Positions 35,464 to 46,343 of a stretch of DNA of 64,000 bases are shown here, piece by piece. The DNA is from Pinirhizobacter soli (GTDB lineage: Bacteria > Pseudomonadota > Gammaproteobacteria > Xanthomonadales > Rhodanobacteraceae). The notes below the pieces were generated by a model. The model was not told the DNA's origin. It searched no databases and saw nothing but the letters and a program-made list of their open reading frames with translations. The translations under genes were made by a program, and so were the position numbers. The stretch spans positions 248,001 through 312,000 of the forward strand of contig NZ_JADZLQ010000001.1 in assembly GCF_015905305.1 (NCBI RefSeq). The letters are read 5' to 3'. Position 1 is the stretch's first letter; each line of letters opens with the position of its first letter.

Positions 35464-36069
35464 CTATGGGGCCGGATAGGGATGCCGATCCAATAAGCCC
35501 GCCAAATGGAAGCAGTGCCGTGCCAGTGTCTGCACGGTCTCGTTCACCTTCTCAGGCGTCTTCGGCAGGTCGATATAGTTCTTGCTGCCCATCGCCTCGC
35601 CCACCCAGTACGCGGAGCTCCCGGCGGGAATGGTGAAACCCACATCGGCCAGGGCCTGGTAAAGCTCGGCGCTGACATGATGTGCGCCGTCTTCGTTGCC
35701 CACGACGACCACCCCTGCCACCTTGCCATAGGTCGGATAGCGGCCATCGTCCTGCGCTTCATCGAACACCGCATCCAGGCGCTCCATCGCGCGCTTGACC
35801 ACGCTGCTGGGCTGGCCCATCCATATCGGCGTACCGACAATCAGGATATGCGCATCATAGATCTGCCGACGAATGTCGGGCCATGCATCGCCCTCCCCTT
35901 CGTCGGCGGTCACACCGGGCTTGATGTCATGATCGGCCAGCCGTATGGATGTGGTCTCTACGCCACGGCCTTTTAAGGCATCAAGCACTTCGTCGAGCAG
36001 CTTCTGGGTGGACGAAGGTGAAGGAGACGCCTTGAGCGTGCAGTTCAATCCGACGGCTTTCAGGGACAT
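35464..36069 (-). CDS. Flavodoxin-like NAD(P)H-dependent FMN oxidoreductase
   Basis: The 201-residue flavodoxin-fold protein has the FMN phosphate loop NCTLKASPSPSSTQKLL, the middle block ILIVGTPIWMGQPSSVVKRA and GVVVVGNEDGAHH. The family reduces quinones, azo dyes or iron chelates with NAD(P)H. A TTG at 36072 precedes ATG 36069, which is used. It sits alone on the minus strand, divergent from a signal-less lipocalin, and convergent with the LysR gene, so its regulation is unclear. Confidence 0.88.
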   Translation of the reverse strand: MSLKAVGLNCTLKASPSPSSTQKLLDEVLDALKGRGVETTSIRLADHDIKPGVTADEGEGDAWPDIRRQIYDAHILIVGTPIWMGQPSSVVKRAMERLDAVFDEAQDDGRYPTYGKVAGVVVVGNEDGAHHVSAELYQALADVGFTIPAGSSAYWVGEAMGSKNYIDLPKTPEKVNETVQTLARHCFHLAGLLDRHPYPAP

Positions 36070-36217
36070 CAATAAAGCCTCATGCGTGGCAGCAAGGCGC
36101 AGTTTGCATGCGCGCTCGCCATGCCCAAGTGAATATCTCCCGCCGTCGGTGTGAACGGAACGGCAGCGTTGCCACGGACCCCAGCTTCACGACCTTCGTG
36201 AAATCCTGCTGCTCACT

Positions 36218-36709
36218 ATGAGCGCAACGTCCATGCCCAACCTTCCTGTGGCCGAACTCGACCTCGAGCGCTATTTAGGACATTGGCACGAGATTGCGCA
36301 CTTGCCGATGTTCTTCCAGCGCAAATGCAAGGATCACATCACCGCCACCTATAGTCGCCTGGCGAACGGACAAATCCGCGTGGTCAATGCCTGTCGCATG
36401 CACGATGGCAACGTGGAATCAGCCGAAGGTGTAGCGCGCCCCGCCAGCAGCGGGACAGCTGGAGCACTGAAGGTGCGCTTCGCTCCAGGCTGGCTGGGTT
36501 GGCTGCCTTGGGTATGGGCGGACTATTGGGTGTTGGAGGTCGACCCAGACTACCAATGGGCCGTGGCGGGCAGCCCCTTCCGCAAGTATCTATGGGTCCT
36601 TTCCCGGGCACCAACGATGTCGAAGGACCTATTCGGGGCCATCCGCGAACGCGCCGCCCAGCGAGGTTACCCCGTACATAAGCTGGTGATGGCAGCGCCA
36701 CTCGACTGA
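36218..36709 (+). CDS. Cytoplasmic (signal-less) lipocalin, Blc-like
   Basis: The 163-residue lipocalin has the LERYLGHWHEIAHLPMFFQR block (GxW) and the Blc-type C-terminal KYLWVLSRAPTMSKDLF. Unlike the operon-borne lipocalin it has no signal peptide or lipobox. WLGWLPWVWADYWVLEVD is unusually Trp-rich and may line a hydrophobic pocket or touch the membrane. No good ribosome-binding site precedes ATG 36218; ATG 36233 is an alternative. It ends 25 bases from the convergent BNR-repeat gene. Confidence 0.88.
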   Translation: MSATSMPNLPVAELDLERYLGHWHEIAHLPMFFQRKCKDHITATYSRLANGQIRVVNACRMHDGNVESAEGVARPASSGTAGALKVRFAPGWLGWLPWVWADYWVLEVDPDYQWAVAGSPFRKYLWVLSRAPTMSKDLFGAIRERAAQRGYPVHKLVMAAPLD

Positions 36710-36734
36710 GCGGCGCTGCCCTTGTTGCTGCGCC

Positions 36735-37877
36735 TCAAGGCTTGTCAATGTGTACGGCGCCCGAGGAAGCCGGCGAAGCAGGCATCGCTTCGCTGGTGTA
36801 TTTGTATACGTCAGATCCAATGGCGAAAGCGACAAAGTGCTGTCGATTGTCGGGCAGGATACGGAACTTGTTCACGTAGCGGCCAATGTCCACCGGCTCC
36901 CAGTGCGCACCGCCATCATGGGTTTCGAAGCCACCCTTGTTGGTACCGATCCAGCCGACATCGGCGTTGGCGAAGCCCGCGCCGAATTCCATCACTTCCT
37001 TGTCGTCGACCAGGGGAATTTCCTTCCAGGTTTTCCCGCCGTCCGTGGTCTTGATCACCAGGCGTTGCGTCACCTTGGGGTTGGTGTCGTAGTTCTGAAG
37101 GGTGGCGTAGCCCACAAGGCGGGAGCCGAAGAAGCCTTTCCAGATGAGTTCCGACCCGCGCGACGACTCGTACACCCGGGTCCAATGCGCACCGCCATCC
37201 TGCGTGGCTACGATCACGCCGTGCGACTTGTCCGTATCGGCGTCCGTGCCGCCAAAGATGAAACCATGCTTGGCGTCGAAGAACTTGACGTCCGTGATCA
37301 TGGCCAGCCAGGGTGTCATGTCGATGTTCTTCCATGTCTTGCCGCCATCGGTCGAGCGCAGCAAGCGCGCCGGGCCACCCACGCGTCCGGCGGCATCGAT
37401 AATCGTCCCGGAGAGATCACGGCCTTCGTGCAACACATCGATGGCGCAAATGCCTTTTACCGGCGGACCGGGCAGATTGGCCACGGCCTTCCAGTGATCG
37501 CCGCCGTCGTGGGTCTCATACAGTGGCGTGCTGTCGGTGACCCCGGGGAAATAATCGGTGCCGATATTGCCGGCAATGCCGTTCTGCGAGTCCACCATGC
37601 CGATCGCGCGAAAGTACGTGCCAGGCTGCTTGAGCATGTTCTGCCAGGTTTTTCCGCCATCGGCGCTACGGAAGATGTTGCCCTTGCCGTTGACATAGAA
37701 CCCAAGGTTGTCGTCGACGAAATAGATGTCGTCCTGCTTTCCCTTATAAGGCTCCGCCGATAACTTCTGCCAATGGCTTCCGGGGCTAGGCGACAGCACC
37801 ACATCGGCGGCCATGGCCTGGCTACCGGCCAACAAAAGCGCGCTCGCCAGTACGGCGCGACGAAGATCATGAAGCAT
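36735..37877 (-). CDS. Exported six-repeat BNR/YCF48-like beta-propeller protein
   Basis: A Sec signal peptide (MLHDLRRAVLASALLLAGSQ, cleaved after AMA) leads a beta-propeller with six Asp-box repeats: ADGGKTW, HDGGDHW, TDGGKTW, QDGGAHW, TDGGKTW and HDGGAHW. The pattern fits the YCF48/photosystem-II-stability-like and sialidase-like BNR group; no catalytic residues of sialidases are evident, so it is probably a scaffold or binding protein. The start was set at ATG 37877, with AAGG nine bases upstream. It overlaps the end of the MBL-fold gene by 11 bases, so the two are co-translated. Confidence 0.85.
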   Translation of the reverse strand: MLHDLRRAVLASALLLAGSQAMAADVVLSPSPGSHWQKLSAEPYKGKQDDIYFVDDNLGFYVNGKGNIFRSADGGKTWQNMLKQPGTYFRAIGMVDSQNGIAGNIGTDYFPGVTDSTPLYETHDGGDHWKAVANLPGPPVKGICAIDVLHEGRDLSGTIIDAAGRVGGPARLLRSTDGGKTWKNIDMTPWLAMITDVKFFDAKHGFIFGGTDADTDKSHGVIVATQDGGAHWTRVYESSRGSELIWKGFFGSRLVGYATLQNYDTNPKVTQRLVIKTTDGGKTWKEIPLVDDKEVMEFGAGFANADVGWIGTNKGGFETHDGGAHWEPVDIGRYVNKFRILPDNRQHFVAFAIGSDVYKYTSEAMPASPASSGAVHIDKP

Positions 37878-39471
37878 GGGAAGCATCCTTGTGCGCAGCG
37901 GCTGGCGACATCGCCTGTTCAACAAGTTGGCGTACCTGAGCCCACGGCGTTGGCCCCTGATGCATGGCGTACACGGAGTTGACATCCAGATGCTCGCGCG
38001 TCACCGCCTGCGAGACCTCAACCATCAATTCCGGATCGTAGAGCGTGTTGTCGGCGTTCAAGACCAGCGTGTCGCTGGCATAAAGCAGCTTCTGCTTCGG
38101 GAAGTACACCATGTACTGCCGCTCCGTAGCCGCACCGCGCAGCGGATACACCACCACCTGATTGGCACCGTGGCCTATCTCCAGGCGGCCCGCCACCACA
38201 GTCCACTGCGGCTTCTTGGGATGGGACTGCAAGTCATCGGGTTTCAGGCTATGCGGTGAACTGACAAGGCGATCGAGCAACGGCTTGTTCAGATCGAGGA
38301 TGTACACGGGAACGCCTTCGGCAACAGCCTGCCTCACGCCCGCCATATGCGGCCATGAATCGGAAGTGCTCAGGACACCCTTGATCGGCACGCCCGGATA
38401 TTCGCTGCGCACCTTGTCCAGGATGCCATGGACGTAGCTACTGGAAATGGGCGCCTCCAGGACGAGAACGCCGTCGTCTTGCTTGATCAGCGTGGTGTTC
38501 CAGGATCCCTGGAAAAGCTCGATGCCCGGCGCCAGCTCCACGCGCTTCTTGTCGCTGAATTCACGCTTCCAGCCCTTCGATTCGAGGCTCTTGGCCGCCA
38601 CTGCGGGGTCCATCGCGAACTGCGCCGGATCCACGGCGCCGTTGAATGCCGGGTTCAGGATCTGGGTGGAGGAGTACCAGATACCGTTGCGCCAATCGAT
38701 GCGATTGGTCGGGAAAACCACGCCCTGCACCACGTTCCAGTTATCGAAGTAGATGCGCTGCCTGATGTCACCGAAGGCATACCAGAAGTCGTTGAAGGTG
38801 CGTGTACGTTCAAGTGCATCCGGCAGGTGGTTGTGCGCGTTGAGCAGCACGCTTACCTGCGTGCCAAGATAGGTAAATTGCACCACGGCATGAGGCGTCG
38901 AGCGCAGCCATTTCGATGGCGCATACTGCAGATCCCGTGCGGCCAGGGCGTTTAGCAGAAGCCGCTCCGGCCCCAGGCCAAAGACGTCCTTCGCATCGTC
39001 GAGGTCGGCAAGGGAAACCGGTGATTGGCCCTGCTTGCTGCGATAGACGCCGCCTTGTGCCGTCGCAACCAGGGTGACGTCGATATCCGATCCATGGGGA
39101 TCCGACTCCGGCCACGTCACATGGGCATCGCGCAGTTCGCGCTGCTGGTCCAAATCCACGCTGACCTTGTCGCGCTCATAAGATGTGATGAACGGCTGTT
39201 GTCGATACGACTGCTCGGACAGGACGGTGTGCCCAATGGTTTCATAACTCTCGCTATGGATGCCCCGAAGTCGTTGCTCTCCGCCCATCGCATCGATCGC
39301 CAGCTGCACGCAGGATTTTGCGGAAAGGCCATCGCAACCTGGGTGCCCCAGGCCACTCACAGCATCGCCATCGGAAGGCGTATCCGTCGCCATGGATGGC
39401 GTCGCCAACACCAAGGCGATGAAAACAGAGAGGGAGAGACAAGGCACACGCCGCTTGAAGCGGTAAGTCAT
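37867..39471 (-). CDS. Exported metallo-beta-lactamase-fold protein with degenerate metal site
   Basis: The 534-residue protein has a signal peptide (CLSLSVFIALVLATPSMA). An N-terminal domain of about 290 residues precedes an MBL-like domain of the SoxH/quinoprotein relay type (LEAPISSSYVHGILDKV, LLYASDTLVLN, YAMHQGPTPW). Where active enzymes have HxHxDH the sequence reads TSDSWPHMAGVR, so only the last His (His375) is left. Asp in ASDT and His in AMHQG remain. Hydrolytic activity is therefore doubtful. It is coupled by overlap to the BNR-repeat protein, suggesting an exported two-protein complex. Confidence 0.82.
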   Translation of the reverse strand: MTYRFKRRVPCLSLSVFIALVLATPSMATDTPSDGDAVSGLGHPGCDGLSAKSCVQLAIDAMGGEQRLRGIHSESYETIGHTVLSEQSYRQQPFITSYERDKVSVDLDQQRELRDAHVTWPESDPHGSDIDVTLVATAQGGVYRSKQGQSPVSLADLDDAKDVFGLGPERLLLNALAARDLQYAPSKWLRSTPHAVVQFTYLGTQVSVLLNAHNHLPDALERTRTFNDFWYAFGDIRQRIYFDNWNVVQGVVFPTNRIDWRNGIWYSSTQILNPAFNGAVDPAQFAMDPAVAAKSLESKGWKREFSDKKRVELAPGIELFQGSWNTTLIKQDDGVLVLEAPISSSYVHGILDKVRSEYPGVPIKGVLSTSDSWPHMAGVRQAVAEGVPVYILDLNKPLLDRLVSSPHSLKPDDLQSHPKKPQWTVVAGRLEIGHGANQVVVYPLRGAATERQYMVYFPKQKLLYASDTLVLNADNTLYDPELMVEVSQAVTREHLDVNSVYAMHQGPTPWAQVRQLVEQAMSPAAAHKDASHAS

Positions 39472-39634
39472 GGTTGAGCCTCAACGACACCCCTAAGACC
39501 GGGGCAAGCTCGCGCATGCTAGTCGGGTCAGTTCACTGCTTCCGCATGCGAAAAGTCACGTCAGGTGGAGTGTCTTTCGGCAGGGACATGACCGTGCGTG
39601 CGTCAACCAAATTAAACAAAACTCATTGACGGCG

Positions 39635-39955
39635 TCAGTCGGTGTCTTCCACCAGCAACCTGCCCAGCGTGTCCAACCTCCGCTCCCACGCTGTGCGATG
39701 TTCGGTGGCCCATTGCTCAACGGCTTTGAACCCCGCGCTCTCCAGGCGGCAGCTTCGTACTCGGCCCACTTTGTCCGTGCGGACGAAGCCCGTCTCCTCC
39801 AGCACTTGCAGGTGCTGGCCGATGGCGGTGATGGTGACGCCCAGGGGCTCGGCCAGCCTGGAGACCGACTGAGGCCCCAGCGACAGGCAATCGAGGATCG
39901 CCCGACGCGTCGGGTCACCCAGCGCCTGAAAGACGCGATCGATGTCCAGGTTCAT
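39635..39955 (-). CDS. ArsR-family transcriptional repressor
   Basis: The 106-residue winged helix protein has VFQALGDPTRRAILDCLSL, then GVTITAIGQHLQVLEETGFV and VGRVRSCRLE. It lacks the Cys metal-binding motif (ELCVCDL) and so belongs to the non-metal ArsR group usually paired with SRPBCC proteins. It overlaps the SRPBCC gene stop by ATGA. The 163 bases between it and the MBL gene show no gene. Confidence 0.92.
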   Translation of the reverse strand: MNLDIDRVFQALGDPTRRAILDCLSLGPQSVSRLAEPLGVTITAIGQHLQVLEETGFVRTDKVGRVRSCRLESAGFKAVEQWATEHRTAWERRLDTLGRLLVEDTD

Positions 39956-40431
39956 CCCAATCCCGCCAGCGCCTCGTCAAACCGGTTCAGTAGCTGCTCC
40001 CAGCCGCCCTTGCGCATATCAGGTCCCCCCGAGCCTTCAAAAAAGGCCGCCTGATGGGTAAGCGTCATCTTCGTTCCGCCGTCCGACCCCGCGAGCTCAA
40101 CCGTGATCAGGCTACACGAGATGCGCCGGCCGGCCAGGGTCATGCTGGTGGCCAGCACGACGCGCTCGCCCGGCACGATGTCCTGATAAGTCCCTTCATT
40201 GGCGAGGACCTCGCCAGGAAACGGCGTGCGTTCGTCCATCCGGTAGCTGCTGCGTTCGATCCCGCCTTCGCGAAAGTCCATTTCGAAGCTCGCCTCAGCA
40301 GAAGCCTCGCTGCGCGCATACCACTGGCGCTTTTTGGCCGGGTCGGAAAGAAAGGCGAATACCCGCTCGACGGAAGCGGGATAGGTACGTTCAAGCACGA
40401 AGGTGTCGTGGATGACGGTGGGTTCGAGCAT
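39952..40431 (-). CDS. SRPBCC (AHSA1/START-like) domain protein
   Basis: The 159-residue protein has the AHSA1 pattern: FVLERTYPASVERVFAFLSD, KKRQWYARSE, GGTKMTLTHQAAFFEGS and a C-terminal GWEQLLNRFDEAL. These helix-grip proteins bind hydrophobic ligands. The gene order here is SRPBCC first and ArsR second, the reverse of the more usual arrangement, so the repressor is made from the distal cistron. About 60 bases upstream are available for the promoter. Confidence 0.9.
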   Translation of the reverse strand: MLEPTVIHDTFVLERTYPASVERVFAFLSDPAKKRQWYARSEASAEASFEMDFREGGIERSSYRMDERTPFPGEVLANEGTYQDIVPGERVVLATSMTLAGRRISCSLITVELAGSDGGTKMTLTHQAAFFEGSGGPDMRKGGWEQLLNRFDEALAGLG

Positions 40432-40517
40432 GGCGCTTCCTCCGCATTAAGTGAAGTCGTGGCTTCAGTATCTAGCGGACGAAGGAATTAGTCAAGTCCA
40501 TACTTCGGTGTTCGGTA

Positions 40518-42677
40518 TCACTGCGCCGTGACAGGCGAAACTTCGGCTGGATCGGGGATCCGGTGAGGCGAAACGCGGCGGCAACTGTCCCATGGAAGGC
40601 GCGTCCTGGCCCCAAGCAATGCATTCATTTCGCCGGCTGGCAACGGTCGGCTGAAGTAGTGGCCCTGCATCCTGTCGCAACGATTGATATTCAAAAAGCT
40701 CAACTGCTCCTCCGTCTCCACGCCCTCGGCGACTGTGATCATGTGCAGGGATTCGGCCATGGAAATGATGGACCGGGTAAGCGACGCACCGTCAACGCTG
40801 CTGGCCACGTCGCTGATGAACGACTTGTCGATCTTGATCACGTCGATCGGGAACTCCTTCAGATAGGAAAGGCTTGAGTAGCCCGTCCCGAAGTCGTCCA
40901 ATGTCAGCACAACACCGATTTCCTTCAGTTGCTGCAGCGCTTTCACCGCAGCTTCCTTATCGTGCATGAGCACGCTCTCGGTCAATTCCAGCTCCAGGAA
41001 CGCCGCATGCAGCCCGCTGTCGGCAAGCGCTGAACGAACCAGGTCCTGCACATTGTTCAACCGAAACTGTCGTGCCGAGATGTTAACCGCCATGGTCAGG
41101 CCGATATGGCCTGCATCGTGCCAGGCCTTGGCCTGGATGCACGCCGTTCGCAACACCCACTCACCGATCGGAATGATGAGACCCGTCAACTCTGCCAGGG
41201 GAATGAAGATGTCCGGCGCGATCAGGCCGATACCCGGCCGCCGCCAGCGCAGCAAGGCCTCCACGCCGCTGACCGCTCCGCTCTTGAGATCCACTTTCGG
41301 CTGGTAGTGGATTTCCAGTTCGTTCCGCACCACGGCTTGGGTAAGCGCATTGACCAGCTCGGCCTGCTCCTCGACCTGGACACCCATCTGGGAGGTGTAC
41401 AACTGAAAGCAGTTTCTTCCCTTGTCCTTGGCGATGAATAGCGCGGCATCGGAGGTCTTGAGAAGCACCTCGGCGTTGAAGCCGTCCTCCGGAAAAACGC
41501 TGATGCCAATACTGGTCGTCACATGCAACTCGTGCCCTTCCATCAGGATGGGCGGGACGAACGCATCGAGGATTTTCTGCGCGGCTATTTCGCTGTCGCC
41601 CGGATGTGCCATCGACGACAGCACGATGACGAACTCGTCGCCTCCCAGGCGCGCCACGGTATCGACTTCGCGCACGGTAGCGCGCAATCGCGCCGCCACC
41701 GCCTTGAGCAACCCGTCGCCGACTTGATGGCCGAAGTTGTCGTTGATGAACTTGAACCGGTCCAGGTCGAGGATCATCACCCCGACACGCCGGTTGTCGC
41801 GCTGCGCGCGGGCGATGGCCTGCGCGATGCGATCGCTCAGCAGGTTGCGATTCGGCAAGCCGGTGAGTGCATCGTGGTTGGCCAGGAACTCGATCTGTGC
41901 CTCGTGCATCTTGCGCTCGGTGATGTCCTGCACCGTCCCGCGCAGCGATACGATCTTGCCCTGGTCGCGGGTTGCCTCGGCCTGGTGAAAGACGAATCGC
42001 TCGCTACCGTCCCGGTGCACGATACGATGTTCCAGTCCGAACCGGGTACCGTCGGTACGCAAGCTCATGAGCGAACGCAGCAAGGGCGAACGTTCCTCGT
42101 CGGGCACGCATAGCATCAGCGACTCATGGGTCGGGACATCGGTGCTCTCATCCAGTCCCAATATCCGGTACAACTCAGGGGACCATGAGCCGTCGGCGGT
42201 GGCAACGCCGTACTCCCAGTTGCCAACATGGGCCAACTGCTGGGCAAAAGCCAGGCTGGCTTCGCTGCTGGCGAGTGCCTCGAGCGCGGCGCGGGAGCGT
42301 AGCAGGTATCGCACGCGATAGCTCAGTAGCTTCCAGCGCATCGGCTTGGAAACGAAATCGGTCGCGCCGGCCTCGAAGGCGCTGGTAATCGACTCGTCGT
42401 CATCGTTGCCAGTGAGAACCACCACCGGTACACGCTCGCCACCGGATAACCGGCGAATGCGCCGGCAGCACTCGAATCCGTCCATGCCTGGCATGCTAAC
42501 GTCCAGCAGGATGATGTCGGGCTTGTGACGGTTGAAGGCCTCTATGCCCTCCAGGCCGCTGTCGGCCTCAAGCACGACAAAACCTTCCGGCTCCAGCGCC
42601 TCAACGACCAGCATGCGCGTCATCGGGTCGTCGTCCACGATGAGGACGGACGGAAATTCATGGATTTTGATGGTCAT
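40518..42677 (-). CDS. Response regulator with PAS, GGDEF and EAL domains
   Basis: The 719-residue protein runs REC ([11 protein letters not shown]; phospho-acceptor Asp about 58 in ILLDVSMPG), PAS/PAC (about 140-265), GGDEF (about 265-430) and EAL (about 450-690). The cyclase motif GGDEF is intact with an RxxD inhibitory site five residues before it (REVD). The EAL motif (VEALLRW) and [10 protein letters not shown] loop 6 are intact too. Both synthesis and breakdown of cyclic-di-GMP are therefore possible. Translation is coupled to the hybrid kinase upstream (ATGA), its obvious phosphodonor. Confidence 0.95.
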   Translation of the reverse strand: MTIKIHEFPSVLIVDDDPMTRMLVVEALEPEGFVVLEADSGLEGIEAFNRHKPDIILLDVSMPGMDGFECCRRIRRLSGGERVPVVVLTGNDDDESITSAFEAGATDFVSKPMRWKLLSYRVRYLLRSRAALEALASSEASLAFAQQLAHVGNWEYGVATADGSWSPELYRILGLDESTDVPTHESLMLCVPDEERSPLLRSLMSLRTDGTRFGLEHRIVHRDGSERFVFHQAEATRDQGKIVSLRGTVQDITERKMHEAQIEFLANHDALTGLPNRNLLSDRIAQAIARAQRDNRRVGVMILDLDRFKFINDNFGHQVGDGLLKAVAARLRATVREVDTVARLGGDEFVIVLSSMAHPGDSEIAAQKILDAFVPPILMEGHELHVTTSIGISVFPEDGFNAEVLLKTSDAALFIAKDKGRNCFQLYTSQMGVQVEEQAELVNALTQAVVRNELEIHYQPKVDLKSGAVSGVEALLRWRRPGIGLIAPDIFIPLAELTGLIIPIGEWVLRTACIQAKAWHDAGHIGLTMAVNISARQFRLNNVQDLVRSALADSGLHAAFLELELTESVLMHDKEAAVKALQQLKEIGVVLTLDDFGTGYSSLSYLKEFPIDVIKIDKSFISDVASSVDGASLTRSIISMAESLHMITVAEGVETEEQLSFLNINRCDRMQGHYFSRPLPAGEMNALLGARTRLPWDSCRRVSPHRIPDPAEVSPVTAQ

Positions 42678-45600
42678 GTTACGGTCCTTTCAAGTGCAAG
42701 CATCGCCAGAACGCGACCGAGTTCCTTCGTGGCATCGTCGACCCGCGTCCCTGCCGCGACGACTTCCGTGGAGCGCGCGAGCTGCTCTATCTCACGGCAG
42801 TTGGTTGAGAGCGAGACGGCGCCGACATTCGCACTGGTCGACTTCAGTGTGTGTGCCGCTCGCCGCAAGGCATCGGCATCGTTGGATTTGACGGCTTCGA
42901 GCATGGCCGCGACCAGTCGAGGAGCGTCGAGCGAGAACAGGTCGATGACACGGGTCAGCACGTCCGGCCGACCGGGCCGTTGCAGGTCCCTGAGCGCCTG
43001 CAGGGCCTCGGCGTCCAACGGATCTGCCTCTGGCATGTCCGGCGCCGGCGCGGCGACCTCCGCTTTTTGCGGGCTCGCGCGATCCGCCGGTACGGACTGC
43101 GTCCACTTCGCGAGGGCTGCCAGCAGGACATTGCGACGGAACGGCTTGGACACGTAATCGTCCATGCCCGCATCCAGGCAATTCTCCCTGGAGCCGGCAC
43201 CGGCGTTTGCGGTCAGCCCGATGATGGGTAGACGGCGCGAGCCCGTTTCCGCTTCCCGCCGCCGCAGCTCGGTGCTCGCCTCGAAGCCGTCCATTTCGGG
43301 CATCTGGCAATCCATCAGGACGACGTCGAAATCGCCCGTCTCCGTGGCCTTCAATGCCTCGAGCCCGTTTTCGGCCAGGGTGATGCCGTACTCGGTGTCG
43401 TCGAGCATCGCCAGGGCGATCTCCTGGTTGACTAAGTTGTCCTCGGCCAGCAGGACCCGAACGCTCTGTGAAGGCCTGGCGTCGGCGGTGGAGGCGGTGG
43501 GGGCAGTGGAGGCGGTGGCAGTCGGGAGTGCGGACGCCGTGGCGCCGGGGGTTCCGAAACCGATCGCGGCGGCAAGGCTCGCATACAGATCGACACCGCG
43601 CAGGGGCCTGCTCAGACACTGCTCGACACCCAGCTCACTGGCAAGGCTGCTGCTGTCGGCCGTATCGAATGAGGAGAGCATCACGATCTTCAACGGCGAA
43701 AGCACGGGGTCGGCCCTGATCGCCGCGGCCAGCGAAATGCCATCCATCACCGGCATCCTCATGTCGACCAGCGCAACGTCGAAGTATTTGCCCTCCGCCG
43801 CCGCGGCACGGAGTTTTTCCAGGGCATCGACGCCGTTGCGTGCACTGGTGACAACCATGTTCCACTCGGCACCGTATTCCACCAGGATGCTCCGATCCGT
43901 TTCGTCGTCGTCGACCACCAGCATGCTCATGCCCGCGAGTGAAGTAGGTACCACGGGAAGCTGGGGCTCTACATCGTCGGTCGGCTGTTCCAGGTGGAAC
44001 GATGCCAAAAAAGTCGAGCCCTTCCCCGGATCCGTCTGCAAGGTAAGCGTCCCTCCCATGAGTTCGGCCAGCTGCCGGGAAATGGCAAGACCCAGTCCCG
44101 TGCCACCGTACTTGCGCGAGGTCGAGCTATCGGCCTGCCGGAAAGGCTGGAACAATGCAGCGGCCACCTCCGGTGCGATACCGATGCCTGTGTCGGACAC
44201 CGACATACACACGGTATCCTCCCCCTCGTGGCGCACCTCGACGACAACCTCGCCGCGTTCGGTGAACTTGATCGCGTTGCTGACCAGATTGGTGAGAATC
44301 TGCCTCAGCCGGCCTGGGGCACCGCAGTATCGGTCCGGTACGTCTTCCGCCATGTTGAAGACGAGGCTCAGACCCTTGCGAGTGGCGCTGTGGCTCATCA
44401 ATGTCATGGTGTCGTCGATGAGCCGACGCAAATCGAACGGAATGTGTTCCAGATTCATTTTTCCCGCCTCGATCTTCGAGAAGTCGAGAATGTCGTCGAT
44501 AATCGTCAGTAGTGCTTCACCCGAACGGTGTGCCGTATCGACGAAACGTCGCTGTTTCGGGGTCAGCTCGGTCAGCAGCAAAAGCTCGGTCGTGCCCAGC
44601 ACGCCATTCATCGGCGTGCGGATTTCGTGGCTCATCTTGGCCAGGAACTCCGACTTGGCGATGGTCGCGGCCTCCGCCTCCTTGGTGGCAAGCTTCAGTT
44701 GCGTGTCGCTCTGCTCGATGGTCTCAAGCATGGCGTTGAAGCCGTCGATCAGGGCTCCGATTTCGCCGGCACCGCGCTCGGGTACGCGCAGCGACAGATT
44801 CCTGCCACTGCGGATCCGTTCGATCGTACCGGACAGGCCGGTGATCGGACGAATGATGGTGGTACCCAGCTTGGTGTTGGCGACGAGCCCGACAAGGACC
44901 AGCAGCGACGAAGTCCCCAGAATGAGCGCGAACGACTGCCCCACGGACCGCTGCACCTTCGATACGACGGCGCGCTGCTGCTCACTGATTCGCCTGATGC
45001 GCACGTCCCCGTAGTGAACCTGCTGGTCGGACATGGCCGTGACGCGCTCGACGATGCCTCGCAACGCGCTGTCGCTGACTAGCGCACGGTATTTCGCCGT
45101 AACGATGCGTTCCGTCGCGCTTTCGACGGTGGCGATGAAGTCGTTGATTTCCTTCGCGTCCGTGACGGACTTGGTTTGCGCTGTCTTGAGCAGCGCCGAC
45201 GTCAACAGGGCGCCATTCGCCCGCAATTCGGCGTTTTCCATTCTTACGCCGGCTTCCCGCATGTGTAGTTCGTCGATCGATTCGCTGCTCGTCAGTGCCG
45301 CGACATTGTTGTGCAGCTCCAGAATGTCGACGGTCAGCTTCGATCCGGCGCGCTTGACCTGATCGGCGCCCTGCAGGAACAGGTTGGCCGTTGCGAGCGC
45401 ACGGCGATCGTTCATGACACGCAGGTCGATTGCGTCGATTTCTTCGGAGATGCGACCAATCACCGAATTGAGGTCGGCAAGAACTTTTTCCTTCACCGCC
45501 AGGTATTTCGTATCCGAGCCACCGGGAAGGAACATCTGCGCGCGCATGGCGATCAGGCCATCGTCGCCAAGCGCGTTGATCGCTATCGTCGACACGACTC

Positions 45601-46330
45601 CCTGCAATTGCCTGGTGACGCTGACCTCGGCGGGCCCATGGTCCAGGTTCTCCACGGCACCAGCGGCGGCCGCCATGCGTTCCTTCAGTGGGGATAGTCG
45701 GTACCGGTTCGTCACCGACTGGATTTCTCCGACGATAATGATCATGTCCTTGACGTGCGACCGTATGTCGGTCAGTCGCTTCGTGGCATCGCCGGAGGCC
45801 GAGCTCTCCCGCTGCGCTTCGGAAACCACGGCTTCGGCGCGCGTATTGAGCGCATCGATATGCGCCCCGATGACACGAAGCGCGTAGTCCATCTTGTGTA
45901 ACGAATCGTTGACGTCGACGGATTCGGATCGAAAGATGTCCGTGTCGCTCAGTCGTGCGCTTACCGCCTTGTCCATGAGGCGCTGCATATCCTTGAACTT
46001 CAGTGGCTTGAAGTCGTCATCCTGCTGACCCATCCGACGAATGTCGGTGGTGATGGTGTCGATGGTCGCGATATGCGCGTCGATGACAGCCGAAAACTGC
46101 TTCTGCTGGCTCGTGTCCTGAGACGTGCCCAGTCTCAGGAAGTCACTCGACAGCTTTTCCGTCGCACGAACCAGTTCGTTGGTCGCCAACTGGAACGGCA
46201 CTGACTCGCCGGTGAGCCTGTCCACGCTCGAGGCGACGTCCTTCAGCGCGATCAGGCTGGCCGCAGCGATCGCCATCATACCGAGCAGAAGCACTGCCGT
46301 GCCGGCAATCAGTTTTGTCTTGATGCGCAC
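42674..46330 (-). CDS. Hybrid histidine kinase: periplasmic sensor, HAMP, HisKA, HATPase, two REC, HPt
   Basis: The 1,218-residue kinase starts at GTG 46330 (GAGG upstream). TM1 is about residues 7-30 and TM2 about 464-483; the large helical periplasmic sensor between them would suit docking of a binding protein. HAMP follows, then HisKA ([12 protein letters not shown], His about 567), HATPase ([19 protein letters not shown]), REC1 (Asp in [11 protein letters not shown], about 855), REC2 ([11 protein letters not shown], about 1004) and an HPt domain ([13 protein letters not shown], His about 1158). All phospho-relay residues are present. An Ala/Thr-rich linker separates the receivers. It lies 13 bases after the binding-protein gene and overlaps the GGDEF-EAL regulator. 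Confidence 0.95.
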   Translation of the reverse strand: MRIKTKLIAGTAVLLLGMMAIAAASLIALKDVASSVDRLTGESVPFQLATNELVRATEKLSSDFLRLGTSQDTSQQKQFSAVIDAHIATIDTITTDIRRMGQQDDDFKPLKFKDMQRLMDKAVSARLSDTDIFRSESVDVNDSLHKMDYALRVIGAHIDALNTRAEAVVSEAQRESSASGDATKRLTDIRSHVKDMIIIVGEIQSVTNRYRLSPLKERMAAAAGAVENLDHGPAEVSVTRQLQGVVSTIAINALGDDGLIAMRAQMFLPGGSDTKYLAVKEKVLADLNSVIGRISEEIDAIDLRVMNDRRALATANLFLQGADQVKRAGSKLTVDILELHNNVAALTSSESIDELHMREAGVRMENAELRANGALLTSALLKTAQTKSVTDAKEINDFIATVESATERIVTAKYRALVSDSALRGIVERVTAMSDQQVHYGDVRIRRISEQQRAVVSKVQRSVGQSFALILGTSSLLVLVGLVANTKLGTTIIRPITGLSGTIERIRSGRNLSLRVPERGAGEIGALIDGFNAMLETIEQSDTQLKLATKEAEAATIAKSEFLAKMSHEIRTPMNGVLGTTELLLLTELTPKQRRFVDTAHRSGEALLTIIDDILDFSKIEAGKMNLEHIPFDLRRLIDDTMTLMSHSATRKGLSLVFNMAEDVPDRYCGAPGRLRQILTNLVSNAIKFTERGEVVVEVRHEGEDTVCMSVSDTGIGIAPEVAAALFQPFRQADSSTSRKYGGTGLGLAISRQLAELMGGTLTLQTDPGKGSTFLASFHLEQPTDDVEPQLPVVPTSLAGMSMLVVDDDETDRSILVEYGAEWNMVVTSARNGVDALEKLRAAAAEGKYFDVALVDMRMPVMDGISLAAAIRADPVLSPLKIVMLSSFDTADSSSLASELGVEQCLSRPLRGVDLYASLAAAIGFGTPGATASALPTATASTAPTASTADARPSQSVRVLLAEDNLVNQEIALAMLDDTEYGITLAENGLEALKATETGDFDVVLMDCQMPEMDGFEASTELRRREAETGSRRLPIIGLTANAGAGSRENCLDAGMDDYVSKPFRRNVLLAALAKWTQSVPADRASPQKAEVAAPAPDMPEADPLDAEALQALRDLQRPGRPDVLTRVIDLFSLDAPRLVAAMLEAVKSNDADALRRAAHTLKSTSANVGAVSLSTNCREIEQLARSTEVVAAGTRVDDATKELGRVLAMLALERTVT

Positions 46331-46343
46331 AACACCTCGATTC

